From Alphaproteobacteria bacterium (GTDB lineage Bacteria > Pseudomonadota > Alphaproteobacteria > Rickettsiales > SXRF01), in the NCBI GenBank assembly GCA_020050695.1, contig JAGVKI010000308.1, positions 1 to 6,504 of the forward strand: a stretch of 6,504 nt of DNA. Direction: 5' to 3'. Made by a program: the position numbers and the translations under genes. The notes beneath the pieces were generated by a model. That model worked only from the letters and a program-made list of their open reading frames with translations, did no database searches and had not been told where the DNA came from. Within the stretch, counting starts at the first letter, position 1. Each line of letters opens with the position of its first letter. Below, piece after piece: positions 5,596-6,504 of the stretch.

Positions 5596-5787
5596 TCAGG
5601 TGCGCGGGGCTTTCCGTTCAGATAACAATGTCAGTATATCACGTTTCTCGTTATCGCTTAAGTACGGCCAGGAGGCGATTTCATCCAAGGTGCGAAAGCA
5701 GCCTTTGCAATAGCCTGTTATCTCGTCGGTGCAGCATATATTGATGCAAGGGGAGGGGACGGTAGTGTTAGAAGGTGCTTCAGCCAT
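5596..5787 (-). CDS. DUF1289 family small cysteine-rich protein
   Basis: This 63-residue protein shows the full DUF1289 pattern: SPCINICCTDEITGYCKGC (12-30), then FRTLDEIASW (31-40) and LSDNEKRDILTLL (43-55). Cysteines 14, 18, 27 and 30 (with an extra Cys19) are placed to bind zinc or an iron-sulfur cluster. The family (E. coli YdhL relatives) is labelled a predicted Fe-S protein, but its function is unknown. It has no signal peptide and should be cytoplasmic. It is the first gene of a two-gene minus-strand operon, with its stop 2 bp before the start of the di-iron hydroxylase. The ATG at 5787 is preceded by a GGA at short spacing (within CCGGAACTGC) and an AAGGA farther upstream. A role in supplying iron or electrons to the hydroxylase is possible but only inferred from coupling. 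Confidence 0.88.
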   Translation of the reverse strand: MAEAPSNTTVPSPCINICCTDEITGYCKGCFRTLDEIASWPYLSDNEKRDILTLLSERKAPRT

Positions 5788-5808
5788 GCAGTTCCGGTTA
5801 ATCCTTAT

Positions 5809-5837
5809 TTGACACCCGCCCGCCTGTTGTTTACTTT
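5809..5837 (+). promoter_or_regulatory. Possible pstS promoter
   Basis: A perfect TTGACA (5809-5814) is followed after 17 bp by TACTTT (5832-5837), a poor -10 with three of six matches. Activator-dependent promoters often have such weak elements, and pstS is classically PhoB-activated, but no pair of CTGTCAT-like half-sites with 11-bp period could be seen in 5788-5868. Transcription would start near 5844, about 25 nt before the ATG. Confidence 0.4.
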
Positions 5838-5868
5838 CCGATACTTAAGTTATGGAGCGGGAGAGCCT

Positions 5869-6504
5869 ATGAAACACCAATTTACATCAATAGCCATCGT
5901 TTGTGCAATGGTTGTGCTGGGCGGTGCTTCGGCCCACGCCCGCGAACAGATGCGTATTGTAGGCTCCGGCACGGTATATCCCTTTTCCACATTGGCGGCA
6001 GAGCAGTTCGGCCAGAATGGAAAATTTAAAACCCCGATTGTTGAAGCAACCGGTACTGGCGGCGGGTTTAAGCTGCTGTGCGAAGGGGTAGGTGAGGACA
6101 CGGCGGATATTAATAATGCCTCTCGCCGCATGAAAGATTCCGAAAAAGCGTTATGCACTAAAAACGGCGTAACCGATGTGCGTGAATTCACGATTGGATT
6201 TGACGGTATTGTTATCGCCAATAAAAAAGGCTCCCCCGCATTTAACCTGACCAAGAAGCAGCTGTTCCTGGCGCTTGCACGTGAACTGCCTGACAGCACA
6301 GGCAAACTGGTCAAAAATCACTACACTAACTGGAAAGAGGTCGATTCCACGCTGCCTGACCTGCCTATCATCATGTATGGCCCTGGCACGGTGTCTGGTA
6401 CACGAGATACATTTGTAGAACTGGTCATGGAAAAGGGCTGCGAAAAGGTGGAGGCCTTTGCGAAGGCATTGCCGAATGAAAAAGAACGCAGCAATGCCTG
6501 CAAG
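5869..6504 (+). CDS. pstS: Phosphate ABC transporter substrate-binding protein PstS (3' end beyond window)
   Basis: The first 212 codons of a gene that runs off the right edge in frame. Residues 1-24 form a signal peptide: basic start, hydrophobic core IAIVCAMVVLGGA and the likely cut after AHA (22-24), so the product is periplasmic. Mature motifs are typical of PstS: RIVGSGTVYPFSTLAAEQF (29-47), TGTGGGFKLLCEG (61-73), DINNASRRM (80-88), FDGIVIA (111-117) and YGPGTVSGTRDTF (170-182). The GSGTVYPF, TGTGGG, Asp80/Ser85/Arg86 and SGTRD elements are those that hold phosphate in PstS. Four mature cysteines (71, 96, 191, 211) could form two disulfides. The protein delivers phosphate to the PstCAB transporter, whose genes are expected downstream but are not visible. 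GGGAG (5859-5863) serves as the ribosome site. The gene diverges from DUF1289 across an 81-bp gap. Confidence 0.92.
   Translation, partial: MKHQFTSIAIVCAMVVLGGASAHAREQMRIVGSGTVYPFSTLAAEQFGQNGKFKTPIVEATGTGGGFKLLCEGVGEDTADINNASRRMKDSEKALCTKNGVTDVREFTIGFDGIVIANKKGSPAFNLTKKQLFLALARELPDSTGKLVKNHYTNWKEVDSTLPDLPIIMYGPGTVSGTRDTFVELVMEKGCEKVEAFAKALPNEKERSNACK

Noticed and set aside
5788..5868. Pho box upstream of pstS
   Set aside because: TTGACA and CTGTTG resemble half-sites only loosely and are not in the 11-bp direct-repeat arrangement expected for PhoB.
5852..5872. Six-codon upstream frame (ATG GAG CGG GAG AGC CTA TGA) overlapping the pstS start by ATGA
   Set aside because: It contains the ribosome site of pstS itself and has no ribosome site of its own; probably chance.
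5850..6314. 154-residue open frame on the minus strand antisense to pstS
   Set aside because: Low-complexity Ser/Pro/Thr-rich translation with no recognisable motif; the plus strand carries a clear PstS with signal peptide and phosphate-binding motifs.

Overview
The window looks like an ordinary chromosomal stretch of a free-living alphaproteobacterium with mid-range GC. The best taxonomic signals are a Fur protein of the alphaproteobacterial type (HHDHLIDLKTG in place of the CxxC seen in gamma-proteobacterial Fur), an adjacent olsB-olsA ornithine-lipid pair, a PAS_5-type small protein, a DUF1289 protein and an alphaproteobacterial-style PstS. No rRNA, tRNA, insertion sequence, phage gene or CRISPR array was seen. 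The assignment to Alphaproteobacteria rests on family resemblance read by eye; no search was run.

Layout. Positions 1-1022 (minus strand) hold two tandem type IV pilin/type II pseudopilin-like genes, the second cut by the window edge. A 157-bp divergent intergenic region separates them from a plus-strand run, fur - olsB - olsA (1180-3350), with gaps of 38 and 12 bp. After a 118-bp gap with a good extended -10 promoter comes a second plus-strand run: a stand-alone FlgC-like flagellar rod protein (3469-3864), a PAS_5-like protein (3894-4367) and a small unrecognised gene whose frame is broken by one in-frame TAA (4375-4791). This last gene overlaps tail-to-tail by 17 bp with a minus-strand pair (4775-5787): a DUF1289 protein followed by a membrane di-iron hydroxylase of the fatty acid hydroxylase/sterol desaturase superfamily. 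From 5869 to the window end the plus strand carries the first 212 codons of pstS, encoding a periplasmic phosphate-binding protein.

How the parts may work together. OlsB and OlsA make ornithine lipids, phosphorus-free membrane lipids that many alphaproteobacteria increase when phosphate is scarce. PstS captures phosphate under the same condition. The membrane hydroxylase belongs to the superfamily that includes OlsE, the ornithine head-group hydroxylase, so the segment could be a loose phosphate-stress/membrane-lipid neighbourhood. That is inference: no convincing Pho box was found and the hydroxylase substrate cannot be read from sequence. The most unusual items are the nonsense-interrupted small gene at 4375-4791 and the FlgC-like gene with no other flagellar genes around it. 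Nothing here amounts to a clear undescribed multi-gene system.
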